Shown here: positions 47,034-57,768 of the stretch, in pieces
Numbering within the stretch: the stretch's first letter is position 1
How the letters are laid out: each line of letters starts with the position of its first letter
Assembly: GCA_951799445.1 (NCBI GenBank)
Contig: OX637287.1
Span: forward strand, 682,001 to 746,000
Origin: Pseudisothecium myosuroides
Lineage: Eukaryota > Streptophyta > Bryopsida > Hypnales > Lembophyllaceae
Direction of reading: 5' to 3'
DNA length: 64,000 bases
The notes under the pieces: model-generated
Told to the model about the DNA's origin: nothing
What the model saw: only the letters and a program-made list of their open reading frames with translations
Database searches by the model: none
Position numbers and translations under genes: made by a program

Positions 47034-48007
47034 CCCTCCATCGCCTAAGGTCCAAACATGCTTAAAAGCATCCTGCCTTTGCAAGTGTTAAAAATCTAAA
47101 TTTCAGTAAGGTATAAAAATCTCAACCATACAATCTTGTTGTGTGCATGTTGTAGATGGTGTGGAACAAATTTGGGGTCATTTGACCGTATAGATTGAAA
47201 GATTATAATGTTTAAGTGTTGGAAAAAGGTGCTGAAATTTTCTTAAAAACACATTTGGAGGTGAAATTCGATTTCTAAACCTACTCAAATGAAAAAACAT
47301 CAAATTGCCAAGTGATTCAAAAACAGAATGTAAACTCTTTGGTGAAAAAAAATATCATTCAAATGACTCATTATGTTTGCAAAATGGATTTGAAATGCTA
47401 GAAAACAGTGAAAAAAGTAGCAAAAAATCACATCTATAGCTGAACCTCCTTCTACTAAAATGCTTCTCAGTCACTCATAAATTCTTGGATCAATATGAAA
47501 TTTTAACCACAAAAACTAGACTAGTATGCGCAACTTTTACAACAAAAATTATTGAAAATGGACCATGTATGAAGGAGTTATGAGCCGCCGAAGTTCACTA
47601 TAATACAAAAATGTCTGGATTTTGAACTTCGAATTGCTCTCAAACATTCAAAATAGCTTGAATTGACATGAAAATTTTACCTCAATAACTAGACCTTAAG
47701 GGGAACAAAACCCAACAAATTTTTATTGAAAATGAACATTTGATGAAAAAGATATAAGCCCCTAAAGTTGCAGCCATGACAATGCAGTGTGCTGAACTCA
47801 AATTGAACCTGTGAACTTCAAATGGCTTTCACAAACTCAATTCGTCTTGGATTGATCTAAAAATTTTACCACACAAACTAGACTAGTATGCGCAACTTTT
47901 ACAATAAATTTTATTAAATTTGGACATCAGATGCAAAAGTTAGAGCACTTCAAATTGGACTGTTACAGTGTGTGAGGACACTTTTTGTCCTTTTAGGCGA
48001 TGGAGGG
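47034..48007. mobile_element. TTAA-type element, family 'R3'
   Basis: 15-bp terminal inverted repeats, CCCTCCATCGCCTAA (47,034-47,048) and TTAGGCGATGGAGGG (47,993-48,007), are flanked by TTAA on both sides (47,030-47,033 and 48,008-48,011). The left TTAA is shared with the R1 element before it. The interior holds three degenerate units of roughly 180 bp with ACTAGACTAGTATGCGCAAC and related blocks. 974 bp, non-coding. Termini and TTAA duplication point to the piggyBac superfamily. Confidence 0.82.
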
Positions 48008-48602
48008 TTAAGGGGTTAATACAAAGAATAGAATGAAAGAGTGGAAGGAAGAAGAAAACCATTGAAGATTACCATTAGATTCACTGATGTAATTATCCAA
48101 AATTCACAAACATATAAGAAATCTCAAAATTCATATCCTCCAATCACTAGAACTGTTAGACGATGATGAGAGATAATGCATCTCAACAACAGCCTCGTCG
48201 TCAATGAATCTACGAACTTAGGGATCAATTTGCCGCCGTGTTGATGCCGAACTTGGGGAGGACGCGGCCGCTTGAAGATCTGCAACTTCAGCGTCCCATG
48301 GAACCATCATGTAGTCTTTCACCGGTGAGACAATCATTGCCCTCAGTATGAAAAATCAGAAATACAATTAGTATGATTATGTAAGTAATTATTGACAAGC
48401 AGAGTTCAATTGGCAAAATGAGAGAATTCCAAAGTTAACTCACTCATTCAATCGGTTCTTCTTCTTCACAAAGCGGATTGGAGGGTCAATATCAATTGCA
48501 GGCGACACAGACGCAAATGTAGCCAAAATCGGCCGAGGAGGCAAGGTCAGATACGGCTTCAACTTCACATCACAGACTTCGGTGTCTTCCTCGAGGGCAA
48601 CA

Positions 48603-48818
48603 ATGTGGCGGCCAATTGCCTTGCATGCTTGCACAGAATTACCTGAATTCAACAAGAAATTGAGTAAGTTAAAAGCTTTATTTCGACAAAAGTGAAATTA
48701 TCGAATGTGGCGGCCAATTGCCTTGCATGCTTGCAAAGTATTACCTGAAATCCTGAATTCAACATGAAATAGAGTAAGTTAAAAGCTCCATTTCGACAAA
48801 AGTGAAATTATCGAAGAT
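48603..48818 (-). repeat. Tandem duplication across an exon boundary of the methylase-like gene
   Basis: A roughly 100-bp unit containing the intron end, the AG acceptor and the first ~35 nt of the motif-I exon (reading GCAAGCATGCAAGGCAATTG on the minus strand) occurs twice, at 48,603-48,705 and 48,705-48,815. The copy nearer 48,642 is the one that continues into the full exon; the other lacks the rest of the exon and lies in the intron. Confidence 0.75.
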
Positions 48819-51420
48819 GGAAGACTATATACCGATAGACGCAAATGCATCAAGAACGAGTGACCCCGGTTTAGTTAGAGCTGATATAAGCATCTGAAGG
48901 AAGGCAGTATCTTTCTCATGAGCGCCCCTCCATGGAACGCTTCCATTCATCGCTTGAGACTCGACTGTTGTAAAATTAAAGAGCACATCAGACTCTGTAA
49001 CTCCAAGTCCAACTTCTGCGAGGTCATCGTTAACTCCAAACGAGAAGAGAGCCGGCGAAGTACTCTAGTTATGCAAGAACAACCAAATTCTGAACCTCCT
49101 AATCTGGGAAGAGACAAATTGAAACTGTTAGGGATCTGAGAAAACCAAAACATCAGTTACCAACGGTAAGGAATAAATTTTTGCATTTGAAGGATATCAA
49201 CAAAGATGGATTGTGAGGTACCTTGAGTTTGGGATTCACCGGGCAAGAGCATGGGAGGTCATTTATACCCCACCATTCTCTAAACAATTGAAAGTCGTAG
49301 CCTTGGGCATATGAAAGGACATCTGTGCGAGCATTTCCTTGGTCTGGAAGAAACAACAGCAAGCCGATAGTTGCGTGCAAGAATTTCTCAAAGAACTCAA
49401 ACACAGACTCCAATTGTGGCAAAGAGTACTCATTCCAAGAGGGAACGTCAGAGCTTTCTAATGAAATCCCTAGAATCACAAGTCCAGACTTCAAATCCGC
49501 GACGATAAGGTCAAACCCACTATGAGGGCAATGTGTTGAGAGGGCCGTCTCTCCAGTCTCCATTTTCACCTACACACATATTTACACGTGAAGGTGCACT
49601 AAGAAAATGAAAATTGAAGATAGAAAAATGGAATGAAGGGAGAATGAAAATTACCTCGAGAGCAAAATTGTTAAGTCCATCCAGACTTGGATGATGGTCA
49701 GGTAACTCAACCATCATCTTCATGAGGGAAGTGTTTGCGACGAAGATAGAAGACTGCAGTGGTGCCGGTGATGATGATGCTGATTTCCCTGAAAGCACCT
49801 TCCACTTCAATTTTTGTGTTGCAAAGGACAGAGGACTAAATCCTTCATCTTCAACTGCAGAAGGGATTCTCTGAGCACAGAGTACACGTCGATTTGCTGT
49901 AGGATGGGGTGCATCGTTGAGGACCTCCAAGTCCTCATCCAACCCAGCTGCAGCGAACGACGAAGTGGCTGCTGCTAATCTGGCATTAGCATCTGCCATA
50001 GCCGCCTCTGTGAGTCGCTTCATGTTGGCCTCAGCGACAACAATAGCTGCCTGAACTTTTGCCGCGGTCTCAGCTTCCATCGCAGCCTTCTTTTTGGCAA
50101 CTTCCTCTTCTTGGGCCTTCCTCTTTGAACCACGAGTTTTCTTAGCGACTTAGCAAGAACCGTCGTGGCCACAGGGAGGATGACAACATCCGTGCCATCT
50201 AAATCAGGTTGGATACTATTTCGGAGGTCGATGTCAAATGATGGTGGCCTAGTCACCGGGCAATCAATATACCAACCACATTTTTCCCAGTGCTCTCTCT
50301 TCCACTTTGCATCAATGGCATCAATGATCATGCAATTCTCAGCTTTCATGTCCAGATAGCTAGTAAAGAATGCAGGTACCTTAGATAGTGCCTTCCTCGG
50401 GTACAATATGTACATAAAATACTTGTACAATACACGTGAAACAGCCTTTGACAGTCCCACTTGGAGCTCAGGTGGGTGATTTTTGTGAACCTTTTTGTCC
50501 TTGAATTCGTCCTCAAACGCCAAATCCCACAGCTGAATTTGCATTTCCTCTACATAGTCCAAAATTGATTTGATGGAAATTTCACCAGGCGGGTTATAGT
50601 CAATTGTGACATCAATATCGGATAATGTTCAATCAAAAAGCAACTGCACTTCACTCGCGATCTGTAAGAAAATAAGAAAATTGACACAATGAGAATTACT
50701 TTGAAATCATGAACGTGCTGGCTAAACAAAACCTACCTGACCCCACCAGGTGGCTTTATGCAGCCACTCTGGAAACGCATGGTCAGCAAACTTGGACTTT
50801 GGAAACTTCACAGCCTCCCGTAGAGATGCCGGCTTATTCCAACGCTCAAGCCACTTCACCTTCATAGAATTATCCATGGAGGATGTCGCAAGATACCAAA
50901 GCTTCTCCTGAGACATCTCAGGATCATCTTCCCGGCATTCATAATGTTTTTTAACTTCTTCAAGAAACTAGGGGGTCAATTTGGGATCTGCAATCGGGAG
51001 TTGTTTCTTCAGTTCAAATTGAGTCTCCTTCTTTACCTTATCCACCGCCTTTCCAATTGCCTCGTGCAACTTCCTCGTAGTCCACTCAATTGACTTCTCT
51101 GAGTATCTCTCTTTGAACCGCCTCGTTGCATGTGCAACAGCTTCACCTAACTCTTGCTGGAAACAAAATGAGCAATTGGAAAAAGTAAGCGTTTAGCACA
51201 AAACAACAATGTAGAAGTTCAAACAGCAGCACCCAAAAGAGAAGTCTTTAATAAGAGAGGCTATGGTTCGTGCACCCTAGAAAGCGAAGCCGATATTGGC
51301 CTCAATTTTTGTTATATAAAACATCACGTTGATCAGGGTTTTCATATTGGACAGAATCTTACTGTTCACGGACGAATCGGACAAATCTGCATTGACTGGC
51401 TGCAAACTTTGGAGGCCAAT

Positions 51421-51535
51421 AACTTTTGGATAAATTGTCCAAATCGGGCATGTGAGATGTTTTTCGGCATCTACAGTTTTTGTAGATGCCAAAAAACATC
51501 TCACATGCCCAATTTGGATAATTTCTCCAAAAGTT
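51421..51535. repeat. Hairpin with 54-nt arms
   Basis: Arms 51,421-51,474 and 51,482-51,535 are reverse complements with four mismatches around a 7-nt loop; both contain GGGCATGTGAGATGTTTTT or its complement. It lies in the long intron of the methylase-like gene, at the edge of the palindrome-rich foldback element. Confidence 0.85.
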
Positions 51536-53107
51536 AGGTGAGATGTTTTCCGGTCTCCCAAGAGCAACGCCGACGTCGGCGTTGCTTTTGGGAGCTGACA
51601 GTTGCTGGAGAGAGCGCCCCCTTTAAAGATGAAGCCGACATCGGCCATGGTTTTAGAGGGCTGCTATCTGAACGACGAGCGGATCCCAAAAAACGACGCC
51701 GATGTCGGCTTTGCTTTTGGAGGGCTGCGGTTTGAACGGCCAGCGGCCCTTCGAAAGCAAAGCCGACATCAACGTCGATTATTTGGGTCCCCTCGTCGTT
51801 CTCCCAGCAGCCCTCTGTGAGCTCCCAATTTGTCACTTGGGACTCGTAGAATTATTTTTTTGGAAATTTGCAATTTAAAGTTGATAAAAATATAGAAAAA
51901 TCCATAAAAAGAGTGTAGAACCGAAATAGGGTTGTGTCATACCCATTATAGTATTTGGTCTAGATTTGTGTTTCTTACTTAGAATCCCCCAAACCTTGCC
52001 TAAAAATAGTATAGAAATAACGAAAAGGTTAGATTTGGAGGATTCGAGTCACACAGCCCCAAAAGGGCTAAATCCCACCATGAATGTGGCGATTCATGGC
52101 TAGGTCGGTCCGAGGGATCCACAGCGAGGCCACTAGGTCGGGTCCTAGAGTTAGATTTAGAATTCCCCATTAGATCGACGAATTCCCGAAATCCCGATTG
52201 TTAGCATGCAGGAGCCACTCACGCAAAACCAGGCCCGTGGAGGAATCTACAGCCCAAGGATGGTGTTCTAGGGTGAATCCCATGCCAAGAATCCAACGGC
52301 GAAATCGGTTCGCCAAGATTCCTCCACCTGCAGAAGATTCCCGCACCGTCGCTAATTCGAGGAGATGGCCAGTTTTGAATCTCCATTGACCAATCGTGCC
52401 AGGTACGGAAACACACCCGCACGTCTTTCATGCGACTCCCTGAGAGGTCACGTGAAAAATCCCGGCATCTTCCGACTTGCAGAAGAACCTTTTTTCGGGT
52501 GGTCAACCCTCCTAACCTCCAACGGGAATTTCATGGAAATTACCCAAGTTACAATAAAATCTCACTAAAAATTAGACTAGCTTGTTTTATGTTAATAATG
52601 CGCTCCGTGAAGTTTCACGACATTCCGATAGCGGCAAGTACCCGAACCGGCGAGATTCCTCGGGAATTAACCACGTGGCGGGGTCCCCACCACGTTGACC
52701 GGCATCCCGGGACCATACGATGGCGAAATGAAGTCAACCAAAAGTCCTTCCCGACTCTCTCGCACCTACCGGAGACCCTAGGCTATTCACATTTCTCAAA
52801 ATAGGAGACCCCCAAGATCTAGGATTTTACCACGATTTGGTTTTTAAACTAAATTAGCCTACGATGGGTTTTTGGCCTCGGTACGGGGAGTAGAAGGGAG
52901 TAGGACTAAACACGGCGATCTGGATCCAACGGCGCAATCCGTTCGGCGATTGGAGCTAATCTCCAAAAGTTAGGATGTTGGTCTAGCATAGATGGTAGAA
53001 GTAGAAATTTAGGATGTAGGATGAAAATCTTTGAGGATGAGGATGAAAATCCCCGTTGATAAGGTTATCTTAGAGCTTTAGAGAGAGGGGTGAGCCCTTG
53101 GGAAACC

Positions 53108-53115
53108 TATATAAG
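53108..53115 (+). promoter_or_regulatory. LTR promoter TATA box
   Basis: TATATAAG in AACCTATATAAGGGCCCC, followed 20-30 bp later by a CT-rich initiator-like stretch (TTTCTCTCTCTAAAAC). The same arrangement is kept in the second LTR copy at 63,335-63,342, supporting a functional LTR promoter. Confidence 0.65.
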
Positions 53116-53529
53116 GGCCCCATTTCTCTCTCTAAAACACCCCCTCACTTTTGTTTGGGTCCGTGGGTCCAATTTGCTTTGGATATTTTGGCGTTTGAAG
53201 CCAAAAACCTCTACGGTGTTTTTGGAGCACTTTTTGCTCCGTTGTTGCTAGATTTTAAGCTTTGAAGGTCCTTAGGGGGTCCTTCTATCTTGCCTTGTGT
53301 ACTTCTCGTGCGTTTGTTATACCTTTGTTACGAGTTAAGAGTCCTCGTTTCTCTCTTGTAGTTCCTTTGTGATCTAACGTGTGAGTTTAGGAGTCTTTTG
53401 GTGTCTTGTCCTAATCCTAAAGCCACCCCCCACCGTACCTTGGCGATGCCGCTTTGGGGGGCCTTTAGTTTGTGAAATTGTGTGTCTTTACGTGTCCTAA
53501 CCGTGTTGTTTTCTTCACTTGTGTATTCT

Positions 53530-53900
53530 CATCCTCTTTTAATCTTCCCCTTGTTGTGTGGACCCCCCCTCGGGACGGCGAAGCTTTGGCTTTGTCACGT
53601 ATGTTCTTTAACTTTGTCTTTTCTACCTTCTTCTAATCTTCCCCTTGTTGTGTGGACCCCCCCTCGGGATGGCGAAGCTTTGGCTTTGTCACGTGTGTTC
53701 CTTAACTTTGTCTTTTCTACCTTCTTCTAATACTCCCCTTGTTGTGTGGACCCCCCCTCGGGACGGCGAAGCTTTGGCTTCGTCACGTGTATTCCTTAAC
53801 TTTGTCTTGTCTACCTTCTTCTAGTATTCCCCTTGTTGTGTGAAACCCCCCCACGGCGGCGAAGCTTTGAACTAGTGACCACGTCAAGTCCTATAGTGTG
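53530..53900 (+). repeat. Tandem repeat in the LTR, period about 95 bp
   Basis: CCCCTTGTTGTGTGGACCCC recurs at about 53,548, 53,642, 53,737 and 53,830, each followed by a GGCGAAGCTTTG block. The second LTR has the same array with more divergence at about 63,778, 63,868 and 63,970. Confidence 0.85.
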
Positions 53901-55399
53901 TATTAAAATAGTCTTAGACGGCGGAGCTTTGAACCCGTGGAGTGTTACAAGTCCTAAAGTTGGTGTTAAAACCAATTTTACGGCGGAGCCTTGAACCTCC
54001 ATAGCTTTAGATTCCAAAGTTTAGTTTCCAAGACCTTCTTGGAAAAGTCCAGAGTTTAGCTTCCAAGATTGGTCACGAGTTTCTAGGAAGAGAGTGACCA
54101 TCCCGTAGCACTTAGCTTAGGTGACCGTTCTAAAAATTTGGGGCCTAACTCCCCAGACGGCGAAGCTTCAACCCTAGCCCTAACCCCTTACAAAAATCCA
54201 TTTTAAGTTTGTATTAGTGGGTTCCCCTAAGGGAACCCGGTTGTGTGGATTTTTTTTGGAAGGATAGCTAAGTGCCCAGACCAGCATACAGCCAGCATAC
54301 AGCCAGCCATACCGGACCGGCATACCAGACCAGCCGGCAGCCAGCCATACAGCCAGCATACATCGGGCAGTCCGTTGACTGAACTGAACATCAGCATCGG
54401 GACTGGTCGGTTGACTGAACTGAACATCAGCCATCGGGCCAGTCGGCTTGGCTAACTGAACTAATTTCTGGATTTCCAGAACTAAACGGGACGATGCCCT
54501 GCGGGGCCCCAACCACCCTTTTTTATTTATTTTTTGATCTTCTAAAATCTGAAATTTTGAATCCAGTTGGGAAGAGGAAAAAACTCAACTTGGAACTTCA
54601 AAAACACAAGAGAAAGGGGGGGAGAAATAGAAGCTGCCGCTCCACGCGCCACCTGCACAAAAGCATCCAATCCTACCTGCATCACCACTCACACCTACAC
54701 ACAATGGAAGGAAATTAGGGAGAAGGATGTGTTATAGGAGTGGAAAGGAGAGAGATGATAAATAGTGCCTAGCTAGGAGATTAGGTAGGAAATCTAGAAG
54801 AACTCCTTGCAACCGTTGGGAGGAAGATTAGGATGACACAAAGCGAAGTTGCGTAAGAGGGTAGGAGGCTCATTAAAACTTCACGAAGTTTGAGACTAGA
54901 AGCGTAAGACCACCATCACCACGGTTGGTGGAATAGTTCAAGAGTAGAAGGAAGAGGAGGAGAGAAAGAAAAAGAGAAGGAAATGGAGGGAAAGGGTTAG
55001 ACCATCATACTTGTAACGTTTTCTTTTCTACAACTTAAGCCGTGGGCCTTGAAAAATAAAAATAAAAATAAAAAAATAAAGACCATAACACAAAAATAAA
55101 AGAAGACAATCGCGAGTGGCCACCATGGAGCACGAGGACGCGCATGTGGACGGGGATGACGTCATTTCCGACACTAGCAGTAACGAGGTGGGTCATTAAA
55201 CTAATCCTAGTCGTTTTTCCCTAATTAGCACTTATTTTCCTAATCAGCCCTTAGAGCGTGATTAGCATCCGAAATTAGCGTGAATTAGAAGTTTAGATTC
55301 AAAAGTTGATAGATTAGGAATCGAGGTTTCCGAAAACATCTTATAATTAAGATTTGACCGTAAACTGACCGCGTTAGGCTAAATTAAGCGGTAGGGGGT

Positions 55400-56340
55400 A
55401 GAACGGAGGAATTTTAATTAAAAGGGAACCACAAGAAACAATGGACGGAAATTAGGATTAGATTAGAGGGAGGATTTAGGATAAAAAATTAAAGATCAAA
55501 TAGCGAGTTAAAAACCTAGGATTAAATTAAGATTTTAATTAGGGAAGTTAAAATTCAAAAGCCAAAAGTGAGAGTAAACTTTGGGAAGTAAAAAGTAGAG
55601 TAGGAAGTAGAAGTCAAAAGCAGAATCCACTTAGGAAGTAGATTGTTGAGTTAAAAATAGAGCTAAAATTAGAAGTCAAAATCCTAGAGTTAAAAGTTGG
55701 AATTAAATTTAGGAGGATAACATTTAGAGCTAATCTTGGATTAAAACGATAGGATTAAATTTGGAAGTAGAAGTCAAAAGTCAAAAGTTTAGATTAAACT
55801 TAAAGGTTAAATTTTAGAGTCAATTAAGGGAGTAAAAAGTGAGAGTAAAAAGCTAAAAGTAGAAGTTAAAAGTTAGAAGTAGAAGTAAAATTTTAGAGTT
55901 AGTAGAAATCTAGAGTCAAAGTGAAAACTTAGAGTCAAACCTAGAGGTTAAAATTGGGGATTGATTTTAGAAGTAAAAATTTAAGATTAAAAGTAAAAAA
56001 CCTAGAGTTAAATTAGGAGTAAAAAATCTACAGTAAAAAGTGAAAAGTTAGAGTTAACTTTAGAGGGTAAATCTTAGAGTAGTTTAGAGATAATGACATA
56101 GAATTAGAAGTGAAACTTAGAATTACCCTAGAAGGTTAAAACTTGGAAGTTAGGAGTCGAAGTTGATTTAGAAGTAAAAACTTAGAGTTAAAAGTTAAAC
56201 CTAGGGTTAAATTCCGAGGATAAATTTCAGAGTTAAATTAGGGGTAAAAACCTAGAGTTTCATTTAGAGGTTGAAGATTAGAGTAAGAGTTAAACTTTAG
56301 AGTTAGTCTTTAGAGTAGAACTTCTAGGTGGAGTCTTAAA
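55400..56340 (+). repeat. Purine-rich low-complexity tract in the LTR
   Basis: About 0.9 kb built from irregular repeats of GAGTTAAAA, AAAAGTAGAAGT, TTAGAGTTAA and similar words, strongly A/G-rich on the plus strand. It has no coding potential and probably expanded by slippage. Confidence 0.7.
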
Positions 56341-57768
56341 ATCCCACGATAGTCTTAGAGGTTCATGGAAGGAACATAGGGGTTCCTCTTTTTACATAGT
56401 TAGGGACGTTAGAAATGACGCCAACTACTCAGTCTACCCTCGACATAGGATAGATAGTTAGGGAATTAGAATTTTTCCATTACCCCTGAGCATTGCAGTT
56501 ACCTTGTGAGTTACTACATGCATTCTAATTATTCGCTGCCATCCACGACACTTAGGAAACGTTAGCAAAAAAGATCCATTGCTTGGAAGGCACAGTGGAC
56601 CGCGCTCACATCACCCCCATATATTAAAAAATGTAGATAAAGGCATAGAACCTGGTCGGTGTTCGCTCGATTACCAAGGGTGGGTAATCCAGCGCCCACA
56701 CCCTCCAAAACCATGGCCGATGTCGGCTTCATCTTTTTGGGGACGCTCTCTCCAGCAATTGCTGGCTCCCAAAAGCAACACCGACGTCGGCGTTGCTTTT
56801 GGGAGACCGGAAACCACCCTAAATCTTGTTCTTATCCGAAATCAATCTGAACAAAACACCTAATTTCCGCTACGCAAAACACAATCAGTCATCGACTATT
56901 CTAAAAGGCCTGTCACAATTTACCTGCCATTGCTGCTGGTGTATCCGCAGATCCTTCCTTGTGTCTGTTCCGGTCCGAAGGGTCGCCTCCTACGCACGCC
57001 AAATTCTTTGAGTTAAATGGTCGACCGGGCGTTTCAACAAAACCCCAACGCCCCAAGCTATCTCACGCAGCTCATACAGGTGCAAATTTTTTTGAATGTG
57101 AACATGACAAGATAAACCCTAAAACCGCCCGAACACACTCAATATGCACTCTCGATACCCACAATCCCACATCAACGCCTCAAAGGAAAACAAAAACAAA
57201 AGATTGCCCACAATGTCACTTCAACACCTCGACAGAATTTGACTATTGCCGATTAGGGCCGACAGTTGGCGGAGACCCACCACGCATTTTCTGAATTGCA
57301 GTGAAGACACAAGTTTCGGCCTCATAAATATGAATGGCACCTCAAAAAAGATACTCTAATGATGCCTCCCCAAGCTATCCAAATACCTGCTGTAGGGGTC
57401 ACGTCTTCATTTGGCCCCCTATCATGAGCGTTGGTGCATCCACCATTGTTACCCCCGCTCTCACACGCCCTTGGGCTTGAAGAATTTGGATGCCCTCGAA
57501 CCATGGCGGTTTCAGCTATTCCTTGTAAGGCTATAGAATTATCCCGTTGCATTTGTTTACCCACACAATCAATATTTGGGAACTGCAATACTGTGGCCGT
57601 CTCTCCTGCGTCTAATCTCCTTGTGTTGGATCTCAACTCCCTCATCTGCCTCGACCTCTTCAATTGCTTTGGATTTGTAAAGTAAAGAGCTTTTTTCTTT
57701 TCCTTTGGCATACTTCTATTGTGTGATTCTTGGCCAATCTCTACAAATGGGCGCCCCGTTACCTTCAT

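Larger units (their letters stand above)
51816..56700 (+). mobile_element. Solo LTR, 4,885 bp, TG..CA with CCCTC target duplication
   Basis: Begins TGTGAGCTCCCAATTTG and ends GCGCCCACA. The 5-bp CCCTC flanks both ends (51,811-51,815 and 56,701-56,705). The first ~1.95 kb recurs at 62,045-64,000 with few differences. There is no second copy inside, no gag-pol and no PBS or polypurine tract, so it is best read as a solo LTR left by recombination. Inside are a TATA box (53,108), 95-bp tandem repeats (53.5-53.9 kb), a CAGCCAGCATAC-type short repeat (54.27-54.44 kb), A-rich AATAAA runs (55.05 kb) and a purine-rich AGAGTTAAAAGT-type low-complexity tract (55.4-56.34 kb). LTRs near 5 kb are rare but known in Ogre-type Gypsy elements; lineage unknown. 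Confidence 0.8.
51540..56820. mobile_element. GACGTC-palindrome foldback element, split by a solo LTR
   Basis: 51,540-51,660 and 56,700-56,820 are inverted copies of one sequence: both contain CCATGGCCGATGTCGGCTTC, CTCTCTCCAGCAA, CTCCCAAAAGCAACGCC-like and GACGTCGGCGTTGCT. The left part adds further units (GACGCCGATGTCGGCTTTGC, AAAGCAAAGCCGACATCAAC). Removing the LTR at 51,816-56,700 restores a continuous CAGCCCTCCAAAACCATGG. The inverse of this junction (GCCATGGTTTTAGAGGGCTG) is present in the left part at 51,645-51,664, confirming the original sequence. Non-coding; superfamily unknown. Confidence 0.75.
48131..57768 (-). pseudogene. N4/N6 DNA methylase-like gene, decayed, with a 5.8 kb intron
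   Basis: I reconstruct eight coding exons: 57768-57341, 57290-56924, 51156-50737, 50661-49655, 49569-49222, 49064-48833, 48642-48444, 48341-48131 (about 1070 codons). All junctions are GT..AG and phases agree; the first intron (50 nt) is unusually short. Exon 4 holds a Lys/Ala-rich coiled coil (EEEVAKKKAAMEAETAAKVQ). Exon 5 has FDLIVADLKSG, at the place of catalytic motif IV (normally DPPY), with the downstream fold pattern (ATIGLLLFLPDQG, SYAQGYDF). Exons 6-7 have VPWRGAHEKDTAFLQ, KPGSLVLDAFASIGNS and CKAIGRHIVALEED, the SAM-binding motif I of the beta-class order (IV before I). The DPPY residues are missing. Defects: stops at 57221, 57119, 56990, 50968, 50629 and 48218, and a frameshift near 50,150. 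The large intron contains a foldback element and a solo LTR. Exon structure is inference; methylase fold similarity is moderate. Confidence 0.58.

Noticed and set aside
52198..52804. Open frames of up to 124 codons in the LTR (and 201 codons at 62,427-63,032 in the second copy)
   Set aside because: The frame is open in one copy but broken by a one-base difference in the other, no domain is recognisable, and the sequence is LTR.
55124..55195. Short ATG frame with good Kozak context (MEHEDAHVDGDDVISDTSSN...)
   Set aside because: Only 24 codons, followed by low-complexity DNA. It could be the remains of a gag start, but nothing follows.
56959..57294. Plus-strand frame with a CPQC...C zinc-finger-like pattern
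   Set aside because: The minus strand here is an exon of the methylase-like gene with matching splice phases on both sides; the plus-strand frame is its shadow.
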